DNA of 64,000 nucleotides from NCBI RefSeq assembly GCF_020523795.1, contig NZ_JAJALI010000001.1, forward strand, positions 868,001 to 932,000, read 5' to 3'. Position 1 is the first letter of the stretch. Each line of letters opens with the position of its first letter. The notes below the pieces were generated by a model. It saw only the letters and a list, made by a program, of their open reading frames with translations. It ran no database searches and had not been told where the DNA came from. A program made the position numbers and the translations under genes. The DNA comes from Ancylobacter sp. Lp-2 (GTDB taxonomy: Bacteria > Pseudomonadota > Alphaproteobacteria > Rhizobiales > Xanthobacteraceae). Of this stretch, positions 40,114-50,183 are shown in pieces.

Positions 40114-41448
40114 ATGATCCGATTGCCCCGCCCCACGCGCCGCGCGTTCCTTGCCGGCTTGGCCGGTCTGCCCGCCGCTGCGCTCGCGGCGCCGGCGCTG
40201 GCGCAGACCGCCGGCACCGGCGTCGACGTCGCCATTGTCGGGGCCGGCGCGGCGGGCATCGCGGCGGCGCGCAAGCTCGCCGCCTCCGGGCGCTCCTATG
40301 TGCTGCTGGAGGCCGCCGCGCGGGTCGGCGGGCGGGCGCGCAGCGACACGACGCTCGGGCCGTCGGTCGATCTCGGGGCGGCAACCTTCGCGCGGATGGA
40401 TGGCGGCCTTGCCGACGCCGCCGAGGCGGCCGGGCTGCCGCTGGTCGCGGTTCCCGCCTCGGCGCGGCTGTTCGTCGACGGCCGCGAGGCGGCGGAGAGC
40501 GGCTATGACGCCTTCGCCCTCGCGCTCGGCCGGGCGCGGCGCGACATGCTGGCCGCCGCCGATGGCGGCAAGGACGGGCCGGCTGCGGCCTTCTTCGCCA
40601 CGCGCGGCCCGTGGACCGCGACGGTGGAGGCGCTGCTCGGCCCGCTCGGCTGCGGCCAGCCGCTGTCCGCCGTCTCGACGCTCGACCTGTCGCGCCGGCA
40701 GGCGCCGCCGGACGACGTCACCTGCACGCTCGGGGTCGGCACCATGCTGGAGCGGCTGGCGGCGTGGACCAATCTGCGCACCAATGTGGTGGTGACGCAG
40801 ATCACCAATGCCGGCCGCGTCTACGCGCTCGCCTTGCGCGGCGACCGCAACGTGATCCGCGCCCGCACCGTCATCCTCGCGGTGCCGGCGGCGGTGCTGG
40901 CCTCCGATGCCATCCGCTTCAACCCGGCCTTTCCGACCCGCATCGCGCTCGCCTTGCGCGGCTGCCCGTCCGGCGCCATGGAGCAGGTGGCCTTCGAACT
41001 GCCGGGCAATCCGCTGCACCTCGCCGATAACGAGACGGTGCTGGCGCAGGTGGGGGAGGGCACGCCGGCGCTGCTGCGCGGTCGCCTCGGCGGCAGCGAC
41101 GTGCATGTGCTGCGCTTCGGCGGCGCGGCGGCGCGGGCATTGTCCGGCAAGGGGGAAGCGGCGGCGCGCGATGCGGCGCAGGCCTATATGCGCGCGGCGT
41201 TCGGCATTGGCGAGATCGGCAAGGGGGTGGCGTCGAACTGGACCGCCGACCCGCTCATTCGCGGCGCCATGGCGGTGGCGGCGCCCGGGCAGGGCGCGCA
41301 GCGCAGCCAGTTCGCGTCGCCGCTCGGCCGCATCGTCTTCGCCGGCGAGTACGCCAATGTCAGCGGCTGGGGCACGCTTACCGGCGCGTGGAATTCCGGC
41401 GAGATCGCCGCCGAGCGCGTCATCCGCCTCACCGGCGGCCCCGCCTAG
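40114..41448 (+). CDS. Exported flavin-containing amine oxidase-like protein
   Basis: A 444-residue FAD protein with a twin-arginine type leader (TRRAFLAGLAGLPAAALA, residues 8-25), a dinucleotide site VAIVGAGAAGIAAARKLA near 40 and the GRARS motif of the monoamine-oxidase/phytoene-desaturase family near 73; the C-terminal FAGEYANVSGWGTLTGAWNSGE is the family flavin-contact motif. Substrate unknown. The ATG at 40114 gives a complete signal; upstream codons lie in a repeat. Confidence 0.85.
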   Translation: MIRLPRPTRRAFLAGLAGLPAAALAAPALAQTAGTGVDVAIVGAGAAGIAAARKLAASGRSYVLLEAAARVGGRARSDTTLGPSVDLGAATFARMDGGLADAAEAAGLPLVAVPASARLFVDGREAAESGYDAFALALGRARRDMLAAADGGKDGPAAAFFATRGPWTATVEALLGPLGCGQPLSAVSTLDLSRRQAPPDDVTCTLGVGTMLERLAAWTNLRTNVVVTQITNAGRVYALALRGDRNVIRARTVILAVPAAVLASDAIRFNPAFPTRIALALRGCPSGAMEQVAFELPGNPLHLADNETVLAQVGEGTPALLRGRLGGSDVHVLRFGGAAARALSGKGEAAARDAAQAYMRAAFGIGEIGKGVASNWTADPLIRGAMAVAAPGQGAQRSQFASPLGRIVFAGEYANVSGWGTLTGAWNSGEIAAERVIRLTGGPA

Positions 41449-41610
41449 GCCGGACTGCCGCGAGCCCGGTCGTCGTCTCCCGAGCGAAGGATCATCCTCC
41501 CGGACGGTGCTAGGCCGCTCGGGCATGCGCAAACACGAGAGAGCGATCCCGGCTCCACGTCGTCAGGACGCCGGTCGGGATGACGCGGAATCGAGCGGGC
41601 CGCTCCGTCT

Positions 41611-41839
41611 CCCCGCACAGAACTCGGCTATAGCCGAGTCCTACACCTCACAAAGTTAGCGCCGAATACATCCGATGCCGACGGAGAGGGCCGGGGTAAG
41701 CGGCCTTCGTCGGGTCCGCAATCGCGCAGCCCCTCGCCGAGCCGCTGCGCGGGCCACCTCTCCATCGAAACCGGATGTTTCCGGTTTCGATCGCGCCGGA
41801 ACTGCACTCGGCGACAGCCGAGTGCAGGCGGGGAGAGGG
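41611..41839. repeat. Mosaic palindromic element, copy 3 (inverted)
   Basis: Contains the perfect palindrome ACTCGGCTATAGCCGAGT (41622-41639), a GCAGCCCCTCGCCGAGCCGC segment, CGAAACCGGA/TCCGGTTTCG arms (41768-41789), CACTCGGCGACAGCCGAGTG (41805-41824) and GGGGAGAGGG. It is the reverse-strand counterpart of the elements at 35.8-36.6 kb. The 409-bp gap after the amine oxidase holds otherwise nothing recognisable. Confidence 0.7.
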
Positions 41840-41857
41840 TAACGAGGCCATCCACCC

Positions 41858-44263
41858 TCAGCCTCGCAGGCTGGCGCCGGTCTTCTTGGTCACGTCCGCG
41901 ACGATCTTGCCCGCCACCGCCTCGATCTCGGCGTCGGTGAGCGTCTTCTCGCGCGGCTGCAGGGTGACGGAGAGCGCCACCGACTTCTTGTCGGCGTCGA
42001 TGCCGGCGCCCTCATAGACGTCGAACACGTTCACCGCGACGATCAGCTTGCGGTCGACGCCGGCCACCGCCTTGACGATGTCGCCGGCCGCCACCGAGCG
42101 CGCCACCACGAAGGCGAAGTCGCGCTCCACCGGCTGGAAGGCCGAGAGGTCGAGCAGCGGCTTCACCCGCGTCGCCTTGGCCTTCGGCTCGGGGATCTTG
42201 TCGAGCACGATCTCGAAGCCGACCAGCGGCCCCTCGACGTCGAGCGCCTCCAGGAGCGCCGGGTGCAACTCGCCGAAATGCCCGATCACATTGGCGCCGA
42301 GCCGGAAGCTGCCGGAGCGGCCGGGGTGGAACCAGGACGGCGCATCGGTCGAGATCTGCAGATTGGCGACCGGAGCGCCGCAGGCGGCGAGCACGGCGAG
42401 CGCATCGGCCTTGGCGTCGAAGGCGTCGACCACCGTCGCCTTGCTCGACCAGTGGCGCCCGGTGCCCGCCGGCTTGGCGAAGGCGCGGCGGATGCCGGTG
42501 GCGCAGATGAACTGGTCCTGCGGCCGGTCACCCTTGAACACCTGCCCGACTTCGAACAGCGCGACGTCGCCCAGGCCACGGTCGGCATTGGCCTGACCCG
42601 AGCGGATGAGGCCCGGCAGCAGGCTGGGGCGCATGTCGGAGAGGTCGGAGGCAATCGGGTTGGCGAGCGCCAGCTCGGGCTGGCCGCCGCCGAACAGCTC
42701 GGCCGAGGCCTTGGGCACGAAGGACCAGGTGACGGCCTCGACGAGGCCGCGCGTGGCCAGCGTGCGCTTGGCCTTGCGGGTGCGGATCTGCAGCGTGGTC
42801 AGCACCGGCTGGCGGGCGGTCTCGTCGCGCGGGAACGGCGTGGCAGGCACCCGGTCGAGGCCGATGATGCGCACCACTTCCTCGACGAGGTCGGCCTTGC
42901 CCTCGATGTCGCCGCGCCAGGACGGCGGCACGACGTCGACGGTGCCGCTGGTGCCCGCGACCTTGAAGCCGAGCTTGTCCAGCACGCCGATCTGTTCGGC
43001 ATCGTCAGCGACGAGGCCGGCGAGCTTCTCGGTCAGCGACAGCGGGAAGGCAATCGTCCGCGTGGTGTCGGGGATCGCGCCGGCCAGCACCACCTGCGAG
43101 GGCTCGCCGCCGCAGAAGTCGAGGATCAGCTTGGTCGCCAGCTCCAGGCCCGGCACGGTGAAGGCCGGGTCGATGCCGCGCTCGAAGCGGAAGCGGGCGT
43201 CGGAGTTCAGCCCCAGCTTGCGGCCGGTCTGGGCGATGTTGATCGGCTCCCACAGCGCCGATTCCACCAGCACGTCGGTGGTCGCCTCGTCGCAGCCGCT
43301 CTCCTCGCCGCCCATCACGCCGGCGAGCGATTCCACGGCCTTATCGTCGGCGATCACGCACATCGAGGCGTCGAGCGTGTAGGTCTTGCCGTCGAGCGCC
43401 AGCAGCGTCTCACCGGCCGTGGCGCGGCGCACCACCAGGTCGCCATGCACCTTCTTGGCGTCGAACACGTGCAGCGGCCGGTTCTGGTCGAAGGTGATGA
43501 GGTTGGTGACGTCGACCAGCGCGTTGATCGGGCGCAGGCCGATGGCGCGCAGCTTGGCCTGCACCCAGTCGGGCGACGGGCCGTTCTTCACCCCGCGAAT
43601 GAGGCGCAGCGCGAAGGCGGGGCAAGGGGCCCCCTCGGCGATGGTCACCTTCACCGGGCAGGGGAAGGCGCCCGGCACCGGCACGATCTCGTCCTCGACC
43701 AGCGTGCCGATGCCGGCGGCGGCGAGGTCGCGGGCGAGGCCGTGAATGCCGAGGCCGTCGGCGCGGTTCGGCGTCACGGCTATCTCGACCACCGGGTCGT
43801 CGAGGCCGATCCAGTCGACATAAACAGCGCCCACGGGAGCGTCGGCCGGCAGGTCGATGATGCCGTCATGATCCTCGGAGAGCTGCAGCTCGGCCGCCGA
43901 GCACAGCATGCCGCGGCTCTCGACGCCGCGGATCGAGCCGACCCCCAGCGTGATGTCCTTGCCGGGGATATAGGTGCCGGGCGGCGAGAACACGCTCTTC
44001 ATGCCGGTGCGGGCATTGGGCGCGCCGCACACCACCTGCACCGGCTCGCCGGCGCCGGTATCGACCATGCAGACCCGCAGCTTGTCGGCGTTGGGGTGCT
44101 TCTCGGCCGAGATCACATAGGCGATGGAGAAGCCCTTGAGCTTGCCCGCCTTGTCCTCGACGCCCTCGACCTCGAAGCCGATGCGGTTGAGGGCGCCGGT
44201 GACGTCGTCCAGCGTGTAGCTGCCGGAAAGGTGCTCGCGCAGCCAGGAGAGGGTGAATTTCAT
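41858..44263 (-). CDS. pheT: Phenylalanyl-tRNA synthetase beta subunit
   Basis: An 801-residue synthetase subunit with all expected parts: N-terminal tRNA-binding domain (about 40-150), B3/B4 editing domain (about 210-390), B5 (about 400-475) and C-terminal FDX-ACB domain (about 705-800, ending [16 protein letters not shown]). Works as an alpha2-beta2 tetramer with PheS. It is separated from pheS by a small unusual gene. Confidence 0.97.
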   Translation of the reverse strand: MKFTLSWLREHLSGSYTLDDVTGALNRIGFEVEGVEDKAGKLKGFSIAYVISAEKHPNADKLRVCMVDTGAGEPVQVVCGAPNARTGMKSVFSPPGTYIPGKDITLGVGSIRGVESRGMLCSAAELQLSEDHDGIIDLPADAPVGAVYVDWIGLDDPVVEIAVTPNRADGLGIHGLARDLAAAGIGTLVEDEIVPVPGAFPCPVKVTIAEGAPCPAFALRLIRGVKNGPSPDWVQAKLRAIGLRPINALVDVTNLITFDQNRPLHVFDAKKVHGDLVVRRATAGETLLALDGKTYTLDASMCVIADDKAVESLAGVMGGEESGCDEATTDVLVESALWEPINIAQTGRKLGLNSDARFRFERGIDPAFTVPGLELATKLILDFCGGEPSQVVLAGAIPDTTRTIAFPLSLTEKLAGLVADDAEQIGVLDKLGFKVAGTSGTVDVVPPSWRGDIEGKADLVEEVVRIIGLDRVPATPFPRDETARQPVLTTLQIRTRKAKRTLATRGLVEAVTWSFVPKASAELFGGGQPELALANPIASDLSDMRPSLLPGLIRSGQANADRGLGDVALFEVGQVFKGDRPQDQFICATGIRRAFAKPAGTGRHWSSKATVVDAFDAKADALAVLAACGAPVANLQISTDAPSWFHPGRSGSFRLGANVIGHFGELHPALLEALDVEGPLVGFEIVLDKIPEPKAKATRVKPLLDLSAFQPVERDFAFVVARSVAAGDIVKAVAGVDRKLIVAVNVFDVYEGAGIDADKKSVALSVTLQPREKTLTDAEIEAVAGKIVADVTKKTGASLRG

Positions 44264-44266
44264 GAT

Positions 44267-44515
44267 CTATTTGAACCCGTAGGTTTCTTTGAAAATGTCA
44301 AACAGCTGCTTAGCTGTCTCTTCGCCCAACTGGATCGTTTGGCTGAGTTTTCCGGGAATTTCCCGGTCATCAGAGCCATGCGTGTCAATTTGCACAATGG
44401 GCGTTGAGTTGTCGGTCTCAAAGACCTTCACCACAGCTACAACTTGCGTCGGCTGCAGCCTTCCTTTGGACTCAACGCGCGAAACCGACTTGATCCAGGC
44501 CACATCAATCCCCAT
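44267..44515 (-). CDS. Small uncharacterised protein inserted between pheS and pheT
   Basis: An 82-residue soluble protein, MGIDVAWIKSVSR onward, ending IFKETYGFK. It lies 8 bases after pheS and 3 bases before pheT, filling the gap exactly. Its DNA is visibly less GC-rich and uses A/T-ending codons (for example AAA, ATT, CAA) much more than its neighbours, indicating later arrival. Beta-strand-rich centre (VVAVVKVFE and PIVQIDTHG) and a C-terminal helix. No family recognised; no ribosome site is obvious. Confidence 0.7.
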   Translation of the reverse strand: MGIDVAWIKSVSRVESKGRLQPTQVVAVVKVFETDNSTPIVQIDTHGSDDREIPGKLSQTIQLGEETAKQLFDIFKETYGFK

Positions 44516-44523
44516 TGACCGGG

Positions 44524-45624
44524 TTATGCGCTAAGGCCGCCGGCCAGCGTCGGGAAGTCGAGCGGGCGGAAGCCGTAATGCTGCAGCCAGCGCACATCGG
44601 CCTCGAAGAAGGCGCGCAGGTCCGGCATGCCGTATTTCAGCATGGCGATGCGGTCGATCCCCATGCCCCAGGCGAAGCCCTGATACTCGTCCGGGTCGAG
44701 GCCGCAATTGCGGATGACGTTCGGGTGCACCATGCCGCAGCCGAGGATCTCCAGCCAGTCATTGCCCTCGCCGAAGCGGATCTCTCCGGGGCGCGAGCGG
44801 TCGCACTGGATGTCGACTTCCATCGACGGCTCGGTGAAGGGGAAGAAGGACGGGCGGAACCGCATCGTCACGTTCTCCACCTCGAAGAACGCCTTGCAGA
44901 ACTCCTGCAGGATCCATTTCAGGTGGCCGAGATGCGAGCCCTTGTCGATGACGAGGCCCTCGACCTGGTGGAACATCGGCGTGTGGGTCTGGTCGCTGTC
45001 CGAGCGATAGGTGCGGCCCGGGCAGATGACGCGGATCGGCGGCTTGTTCGCCAGCATGGTGCGCACCTGCACCGGCGAGGTGTGGGTGCGCAGCACCAGG
45101 CGCGAGCCGTCTTCCTTGGTCGGCAGGTAGAAGGTGTCGTGCATCTCGCGCGCCGGATGCCCCTCGGGGAAGTTCAGCGCGGTGAAATTGTGGAAGTCGT
45201 CCTCGATGTCCGGCCCCTCGGCCACCGCGAAGCCCATATCGGCGAAGATGGCGGTGAGCTCGTCGATCACCTGGCTGATCGGGTGGACGCGACCCAGCTC
45301 GGCCGGCGCCTCGCGCACCGGCAGGGTGACGTCGAGACGCTCGGTCTCCAGGCGCTTCTCCAGCGCGGCGGCCTTCAGCGCGGTGCGGCGCTCGGCGAGC
45401 GCGGCGTTGAGGCGGTCGCGCAGGCCGTTAATGGCGGGGCCGGCGGTCTTGCGCTCCTCCGGGCTCATGCCGCCGAGGCTCTTGAGCAGTTCGGACACCG
45501 AGCCTTTCTTGCCGAGCGCGGCGACGCGCAGGGCTTCGAGGGCGGCCTCGTCGGCGGCGGCGGCGACGCCGGCATGGAGCTCGGCTTCGAGCGCGGCGAG
45601 ATCGGGCAAGGTGGCGACGGACAT
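44524..45624 (-). CDS. pheS: Phenylalanyl-tRNA synthetase alpha subunit
   Basis: A 366-residue class II synthetase subunit, N-terminal coiled coil (1-90) and catalytic core. Motif 2 is visible as [17 protein letters not shown] with FHQVEG, and motif 3 near [13 protein letters not shown]. The Gly/Ala pocket residue lies in this core. Leads the pheS-small gene-pheT operon; it is separated from rplT by 199 bases with a hairpin. Confidence 0.97.
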   Translation of the reverse strand: MSVATLPDLAALEAELHAGVAAAADEAALEALRVAALGKKGSVSELLKSLGGMSPEERKTAGPAINGLRDRLNAALAERRTALKAAALEKRLETERLDVTLPVREAPAELGRVHPISQVIDELTAIFADMGFAVAEGPDIEDDFHNFTALNFPEGHPAREMHDTFYLPTKEDGSRLVLRTHTSPVQVRTMLANKPPIRVICPGRTYRSDSDQTHTPMFHQVEGLVIDKGSHLGHLKWILQEFCKAFFEVENVTMRFRPSFFPFTEPSMEVDIQCDRSRPGEIRFGEGNDWLEILGCGMVHPNVIRNCGLDPDEYQGFAWGMGIDRIAMLKYGMPDLRAFFEADVRWLQHYGFRPLDFPTLAGGLSA

Positions 45625-45748
45625 GAAGTTTCCTCGGCGGTTCCTCGGAGGGAGCGGACGCGGCGCTTATAGCGAGGCGGAAGGCGGGCGCAAAGCGGCA
45701 GGCGGGGGAAGGCAGGGCCGCCGGCGGCGCGGACAGGCGCAGGAACGC

Positions 45749-45781
45749 GAAGAGCCCCGGCGCGGACGCGCGGGGCTCTTC
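45749..45781 (-). terminator. Terminator hairpin downstream of rplT
   Basis: GAAGAGCCCC and GGGGCTCTTC arms (10 bp, with further GC pairs inside) between rplT and pheS. On the minus strand it ends in few Ts; on the plus strand CTCATTTT follows. It probably separates rpmI-rplT from pheST transcription. Confidence 0.6.
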
Positions 45782-45823
45782 TCATTTTGGTCCCGGCAGA
45801 TGCGGGGAGGTCAGGCGGCCAGA

Positions 45824-46192
45824 TCAGGCGGCCTTGGGCTCCAGAGCGGCCTTGGCCTGCTCCACCAGCGCCTTGAACGCCTCGGGCTCATGGATGGCGA
45901 TATCCGAGAGCACCTTGCGGTCGACCTCGATCCCGGCCTTGCCGAGACCGTCGATAAATCGACCATAGGTGAAGCCGAGCTCACGGGTCGCAGCGTTGAT
46001 GCGCTGGATCCACAGGGCGCGGAAATTGCGCTTCTTCGCCTTACGGTCGCGATAGGCGTACTGCTGCGCCTTCTCGACGGCCTGCTTGGCGACGCGGATG
46101 GTATTCTTGCGGCGGCCGAAATAACCCTTCGCAGCCTTCAGCACCTTCTTGTGCTTGGCGTGGGAGGTTACGCCGCGCTTGACACGGGCCAT
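45824..46192 (-). CDS. rplT: Ribosomal protein L20
   Basis: A 122-residue basic ribosomal protein of the large subunit, full length, with the invariant opening [15 protein letters not shown] and [17 protein letters not shown]20 is needed for early 50S assembly and in many bacteria represses its own operon with rpmI. The infC gene usually found upstream is not here. Confidence 0.98.
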   Translation of the reverse strand: MARVKRGVTSHAKHKKVLKAAKGYFGRRKNTIRVAKQAVEKAQQYAYRDRKAKKRNFRALWIQRINAATRELGFTYGRFIDGLGKAGIEVDRKVLSDIAIHEPEAFKALVEQAKAALEPKAA

Positions 46193-46226
46193 GGGGAATT
46201 CTCCTGGTACGGGCTAAGGGCTGGCG

Positions 46227-46427
46227 TCAGCCGTTGGGCAGAAAATACTTACGGACGACCACCGCATCCGGCTCCGCCATGACGGAGGTGCCGCGCTGGT
46301 TCCGGATCTGCTTGTTGGTGCGCTTGATCATGCCATGGCGCTTGTTCGCCTGGGCCATGATCACCTTGCCGGTGCCGGAGAGCTTGAAGCGCTTCTTCGC
46401 TCCGGACTTGGTCTTCATCTTGGGCAT
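46227..46427 (-). CDS. rpmI: Ribosomal protein L35
   Basis: A 66-residue basic protein, [20 protein letters not shown] onward, full length for L35. It lies 34 bases before rplT in the standard order. A hairpin in its leader (GAACCGCC at 46498-46505 with GGCGGTTC at 46526-46533) could be a regulatory or promoter-proximal structure. Confidence 0.98.
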   Translation of the reverse strand: MPKMKTKSGAKKRFKLSGTGKVIMAQANKRHGMIKRTNKQIRNQRGTSVMAEPDAVVVRKYFLPNG

Positions 46428-46693
46428 TTGGCTCGGTCTCCGCGGCCTGATGCTCGCCTTACGGCGTGCGTGGCCATATTGTTGGTGTTGAGCAGAAGAA
46501 CCGCCGCGGCAGCCCTAATTCGCCGGGCGGTTCGATAAGGCCGCACCCCTTACAGGAGCGGGCCCGCTATTTCAAGAGCCGTCAGGCGGCAAACCGGCAC
46601 GGGCGGGGGAATTCGCCCGTGCCATTGGGTGCCGAACGGCCCGCCAGCGGGCACGCCGTTCGGTGTTTTCGCCGTAACCCTCGGTCCGGTCCG

Positions 46694-47554
46694 TCAGCAC
46701 TGGCCCTTCTGCATCTGCACGCGCGGGCAGCCATCGTCGCTGCGCTGCGGGCCGGGGCGCTCGCCCATTTGCTGCGGCGGTCCCGGCGGGCGTCCCTGTT
46801 GCTGCGGGGGACCGGAGGGCTGGGCCTGCTGCGGCGGGCGGCCCTGCTGCGGCGGAGGGCCGCCATTGCCGCCATTGCCGCGCGGCGGTTGTCCACCGCC
46901 ATTCCAGTTGCCCTGCGGAGGCTGGCCGCCGCCGCCGTTCCAGTTGCCGCGCGGGGGCTGTCCGCCACCGTTCCAGCCGCCCCCCTGAGGCGGGCCGCCA
47001 TTCCAGCCACCACCGCCGCCGCCATAGCCGCCACCGCCATAGCCGCCACGCGGCGGGGGCGGGCCGTTGTTCCAGCCGCCACCGCCACCGCCCCAGCCGC
47101 CGCCACCCGGAGGCGGGCCGCCATACCAGCCACCGCCCGGAGGCGGCGGGGGACGCCGGCCGGGGGGCGAGCCCCAGCGGTAGCGGTCGCCATACCAGGG
47201 GCGGTCGCGATAGTAGCGGCCCCAGTAATTGTCGACGCTGAAGCCGATGATCGGCACGCCGATCATCGGGGCATAGCTGGGGAATTCCACCCGGCGGCCG
47301 CGATAATCGTATTCGAGATAGGCGGCGGCGACCCAGCCGCGATAGCCGCGCCAGTCGACATCGCACCAGCTATAGGTGTCGAGGCAGCCGAAAATGGAGA
47401 GCGGGGTCCCGGCGCCGAGCACCACGACCGCCGGATAATCGGTGCCCGGCCCGGCGCGCAAATTCACATTGGTGGTGACGAAGCCGCCGGTTTGCGCGGA
47501 GGCCACGCCGGTGAGGGCGATGAGGCCACCCAACGCGGCCAGAAGACGTTTCAT
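46694..47554 (-). CDS. Secreted SH3-domain protein with Gly/Pro/Asn/Gln-rich tail
   Basis: A 286-residue exported protein: signal peptide (1-21, ASAQT), a bacterial SH3 domain (about 24-88, VNLRAGPGTDYPAVVVLG then WCDVDWRGYRGWVAAAYLEY), a Tyr-rich linker and a very long low-complexity tail from about 125 (PPGGGW, GGWNGG, NWNGGG, QQGRPPQQ units). SH3_3 proteins bind cell wall or partner peptides; the tail may be disordered. Two Cys near 65-75 and one near the C-terminus. Start ATG preceded by GGAGAA. Confidence 0.85.
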   Translation of the reverse strand: MKRLLAALGGLIALTGVASAQTGGFVTTNVNLRAGPGTDYPAVVVLGAGTPLSIFGCLDTYSWCDVDWRGYRGWVAAAYLEYDYRGRRVEFPSYAPMIGVPIIGFSVDNYWGRYYRDRPWYGDRYRWGSPPGRRPPPPPGGGWYGGPPPGGGGWGGGGGGWNNGPPPPRGGYGGGGYGGGGGGWNGGPPQGGGWNGGGQPPRGNWNGGGGQPPQGNWNGGGQPPRGNGGNGGPPPQQGRPPQQAQPSGPPQQQGRPPGPPQQMGERPGPQRSDDGCPRVQMQKGQC

Positions 47555-47792
47555 GCGTATTCTCCAGAACGTTGCATCATGTCCGCAACGCCGACCCAGG
47601 GTAAAATGGATTACCTTCGTGAGGCGGAATCGTGATGACACGGTGTCGGCGCGGCGTCGACGGCGAATTCCCACCGTTACGTCACGTTGATCGCCGGCCG
47701 CGAACCGGACAGGATGCGGCTTCCGCTGTTCCTCGTCCGTCCTGCGGCGGTCGTCGGACGTCTTTTCCGCTGCCTCTCACCGGATCGTCTTC

Positions 47793-48599
47793 ATGTCGTT
47801 CGGCAATCTGCTCGAAGCCTTCCTGCTCGGCCTTCTCGAAGGCTTCACCGAATTCCTCCCCGTCTCCTCCACCGGCCACATCCTGCTCGCCGGTCATTTC
47901 CTCGGCTTCGAGAGCCAGGGCAAGGTCTTCGAGGTGCTGATCCAGCTCGGCGCCATCCTCGCCATCGTAGTCGCTTATTTCCAGCGCTTCTGGCAGGTGC
48001 TGGTCACGCTGCCGTCGAGCCCGCGCTCGCGCAATTTCGTCATCGGCATCCTCGTCGCCTTCCTGCCGGCGGCGGTGATCGGCGCCTTCGCGCACGGCTT
48101 CATCAAGCAGGTGCTGTTCGAATCGCCGGCACTGATCTGCGTGATGCTGATTCTCGGCGGCATCGTGCTGTTGTGGGTGGACACGCTGAAGATCCGTCCG
48201 CGCTACACCGATCCCATGGCGCTGCCGCCGCTGCTGACGCTGAAGATCGGCTTCATCCAGTGCCTCGCCATGATCCCGGGGGTGTCGCGGTCCGGTTCCA
48301 CCATCGTCGGCGGGCTGCTGCTCGGGGTGAGCAAGCCGGCGGCGGCGGAATTCTCCTTCTTCCTCGCCTTGCCGACCATGGCGGGCGCCTTCGCCTACGA
48401 CCTCTACAAGAACCGCGACGCCCTCTCGATGGATGACGGCATCCTCATCGTCGTCGGCTTCCTCGCCGCCTTCGTCGCGGCGCTGGCGGTGGTGCGCACG
48501 CTGATCGGCTTCGTCTCCCGGCACGGCTTCACGCCGTTCGGCTGGTGGCGCATCGCGGTGGGCGGCGTCGGGCTGATCGCGCTGGCTCTGGTCGGCTGA
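47793..48599 (+). CDS. uppP: Undecaprenyl-diphosphatase
   Basis: A 268-residue multi-pass inner-membrane phosphatase that recycles undecaprenyl pyrophosphate for peptidoglycan synthesis and confers bacitracin resistance (BacA/UppP). Conserved motifs [14 protein letters not shown] (16-29) and [13 protein letters not shown] (about 162-174) are intact. Divergent from the SH3-protein gene; ends at a strong bidirectional terminator. Confidence 0.96.
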   Translation: MSFGNLLEAFLLGLLEGFTEFLPVSSTGHILLAGHFLGFESQGKVFEVLIQLGAILAIVVAYFQRFWQVLVTLPSSPRSRNFVIGILVAFLPAAVIGAFAHGFIKQVLFESPALICVMLILGGIVLLWVDTLKIRPRYTDPMALPPLLTLKIGFIQCLAMIPGVSRSGSTIVGGLLLGVSKPAAAEFSFFLALPTMAGAFAYDLYKNRDALSMDDGILIVVGFLAAFVAALAVVRTLIGFVSRHGFTPFGWWRIAVGGVGLIALALVG

Positions 48600-48623
48600 G
48601 CCGCGCCCACAAGGCCGCTCAAG

Positions 48624-48661
48624 AAAAAGGCCGCCGGGGATCGCTCTCCGGCGGCCTTTTT
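48624..48661. terminator. Bidirectional rho-independent terminator
   Basis: AAAAAGGCCGCCGG and CCGGCGGCCTTTTT arms around a ten-base loop between the convergent uppP and the NDUFA9-like gene, so it has a U-tract on both strands. The clearest intrinsic terminator in the window. Confidence 0.92.
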
Positions 48662-48679
48662 ATGGGATGAGGAGCCGGC

Positions 48680-49705
48680 TCAGGCGACGAGGCGGGTGAA
48701 CTGGCCGGCCTTGCGGTAGCGCCAGAGATAGCCCGGCAGCACGGCGCCGAGCGCGGTCGGCTGGATGCCGAGGCCCTCGAGGATGCGGCCCTCGGCGATC
48801 GCCTGGGCGGAGACGACGTTGTCATGCGCCAACAGCTTCACCTGGTCGCGGGTGAGCAGCGGGTTGGGCAGCAGCTCCAGCAGCCGCGCCTGCAGCGAGG
48901 CGATGGCGAAGGGCAGCGGCACCAGCAGGCGCTTGCGGTCGATCTCCTTCAGCATGATCTCCATGAGCTGCTTGAAGGTGAGGATCTCCGGCCCGCCGAG
49001 CTCGTAGACCGTGCCCGGCTTGGCGATCTCGTCCACCGCCTTGGCCACCGCGTTGGCAACGTCGCCGACGAACACCGGCTGGAAGCGGGTGGTGCCGCCG
49101 CCGATCAGCGGCAGCGCCGGGGCGAGGCGCGACATGGCGGCGAATCGGTTGAAGAAATTGTCTTCCGGCCCGAACACGATGGAGGGGCGGAAGATCACCG
49201 CTTCCGGCACCGCCTCGCGGGCGGCGCTCTCGCCGGCCGCCTTGGTGCGGGCATAGGAGGAGGCGGAGTTCGGATCGGCGCCGATCGCCGACACGTGGAT
49301 CAGCCGCGCCCCGACCTCGCGGGCGGCCAGCGCCACCTGCTTGGCGCCGAAATTATGCACCGCCTCGAAGCTCTGCCGGCCACCCTCATGCAGCACGCCG
49401 ACGAGGTTGATCACCACCTCCGCGCCCTCGGCGGCGCGCAGCACCGAGGCCGGGTAGCGCAGATTGGCCTGCACCGGGTTGATCTGCCCGACGGCGCCGA
49501 GCGGCTGGAGATGACCGGCGAGGTCCGGGCGGCGCACCGCGACGCGTACCCGCCAGCCCATGCGGGCGAGGGAGCGCACCACATGGCGGCCGATGAAGCC
49601 CGAGCCGCCATAGACAGTGACGAGGCGCTCCATGGGGGCGGAACGCGCCTCCAGTTCCGCTTCGTCGGGAAGCGGCATCTCGTCGGAGGTAGCGGCGTCG
49701 ACCAT
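48680..49705 (-). CDS. NDUFA9-like NAD(P)-binding protein (complex I associated)
   Basis: A 341-residue short-chain/epimerase-fold protein. The NAD(P) site VYGGSGFIGRHVVR is at about 31-44; the active-site Tyr/Lys pair of true epimerases is only partly kept (SSYARTKAAGE). It fits the NDUFA9/39 kDa group, in which the protein is structural for complex I. Alternative start at Met25 gives MERLVTVYGG; the first 24 residues may be added. Confidence 0.85.
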   Translation of the reverse strand: MVDAATSDEMPLPDEAELEARSAPMERLVTVYGGSGFIGRHVVRSLARMGWRVRVAVRRPDLAGHLQPLGAVGQINPVQANLRYPASVLRAAEGAEVVINLVGVLHEGGRQSFEAVHNFGAKQVALAAREVGARLIHVSAIGADPNSASSYARTKAAGESAAREAVPEAVIFRPSIVFGPEDNFFNRFAAMSRLAPALPLIGGGTTRFQPVFVGDVANAVAKAVDEIAKPGTVYELGGPEILTFKQLMEIMLKEIDRKRLLVPLPFAIASLQARLLELLPNPLLTRDQVKLLAHDNVVSAQAIAEGRILEGLGIQPTALGAVLPGYLWRYRKAGQFTRLVA

Positions 49706-49987
49706 GGTGCTCTCCCGGCCCGGATAATCCTGTATGCCAGACGATTAGCGCGCCGCCGCGCCAGCGTCCAGCGCCGAGCGGCCCGGCGCGGCGGCCTGTC
49801 GGTCTCATCGGCGCCGATCATCCTCATCATACACCTCATCGGCCTGCCGCGGCGAACGGGCGAGGATCCGGCGAGGGGAGGGGGCGGTTGAAAAATTCCC
49901 CACAGGAGAAGCGCGATTGATGCAATTGCCTCGTTGACAAGCGGGAGGTCCCCCGACTATGTCTCGCCGCCGTGCCGCAAGGCATGT

Positions 49988-50072
49988 GCCCAGGTGGCGG
50001 AATTGGTAGACGCGCTGGTTTCAGGTACCAGTGGGTAACACCGTGGAGGTTCGAGTCCTCTCCTGGGCACCA
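49988..50072 (+). tRNA. tRNA-Leu (anticodon CAG)
   Basis: 85 nucleotides with CCA encoded: acceptor GCCCAGG / CCTGGGC, D-arm GGCGGAATTGGTAGACGC, anticodon stem CTGGT/ACCAG with loop TTCAGGT (anticodon CAG), a class II variable arm, and T-loop GGTTCGAGTCC. Its 3' end marks the boundary of the integrated element. Confidence 0.97.
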
Positions 50073-50183
50073 TATCCCATTGATTTTATTGGGATTTTTG
50101 GCGCTTTTAGCCACTCAGTATGCAATTTGCCATAACGGCCTTAGCTGAAGCCCCGCCGCACAGTGCGCGACGGGGCTGAGCGG

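Noticed and set aside
49836-50114. A 92-codon minus-strand frame across the tRNA-Leu gene
   Set aside because: It is the well-known antisense reading of a tRNA (contains EDSNLHGVTHW) and has no ribosome site.
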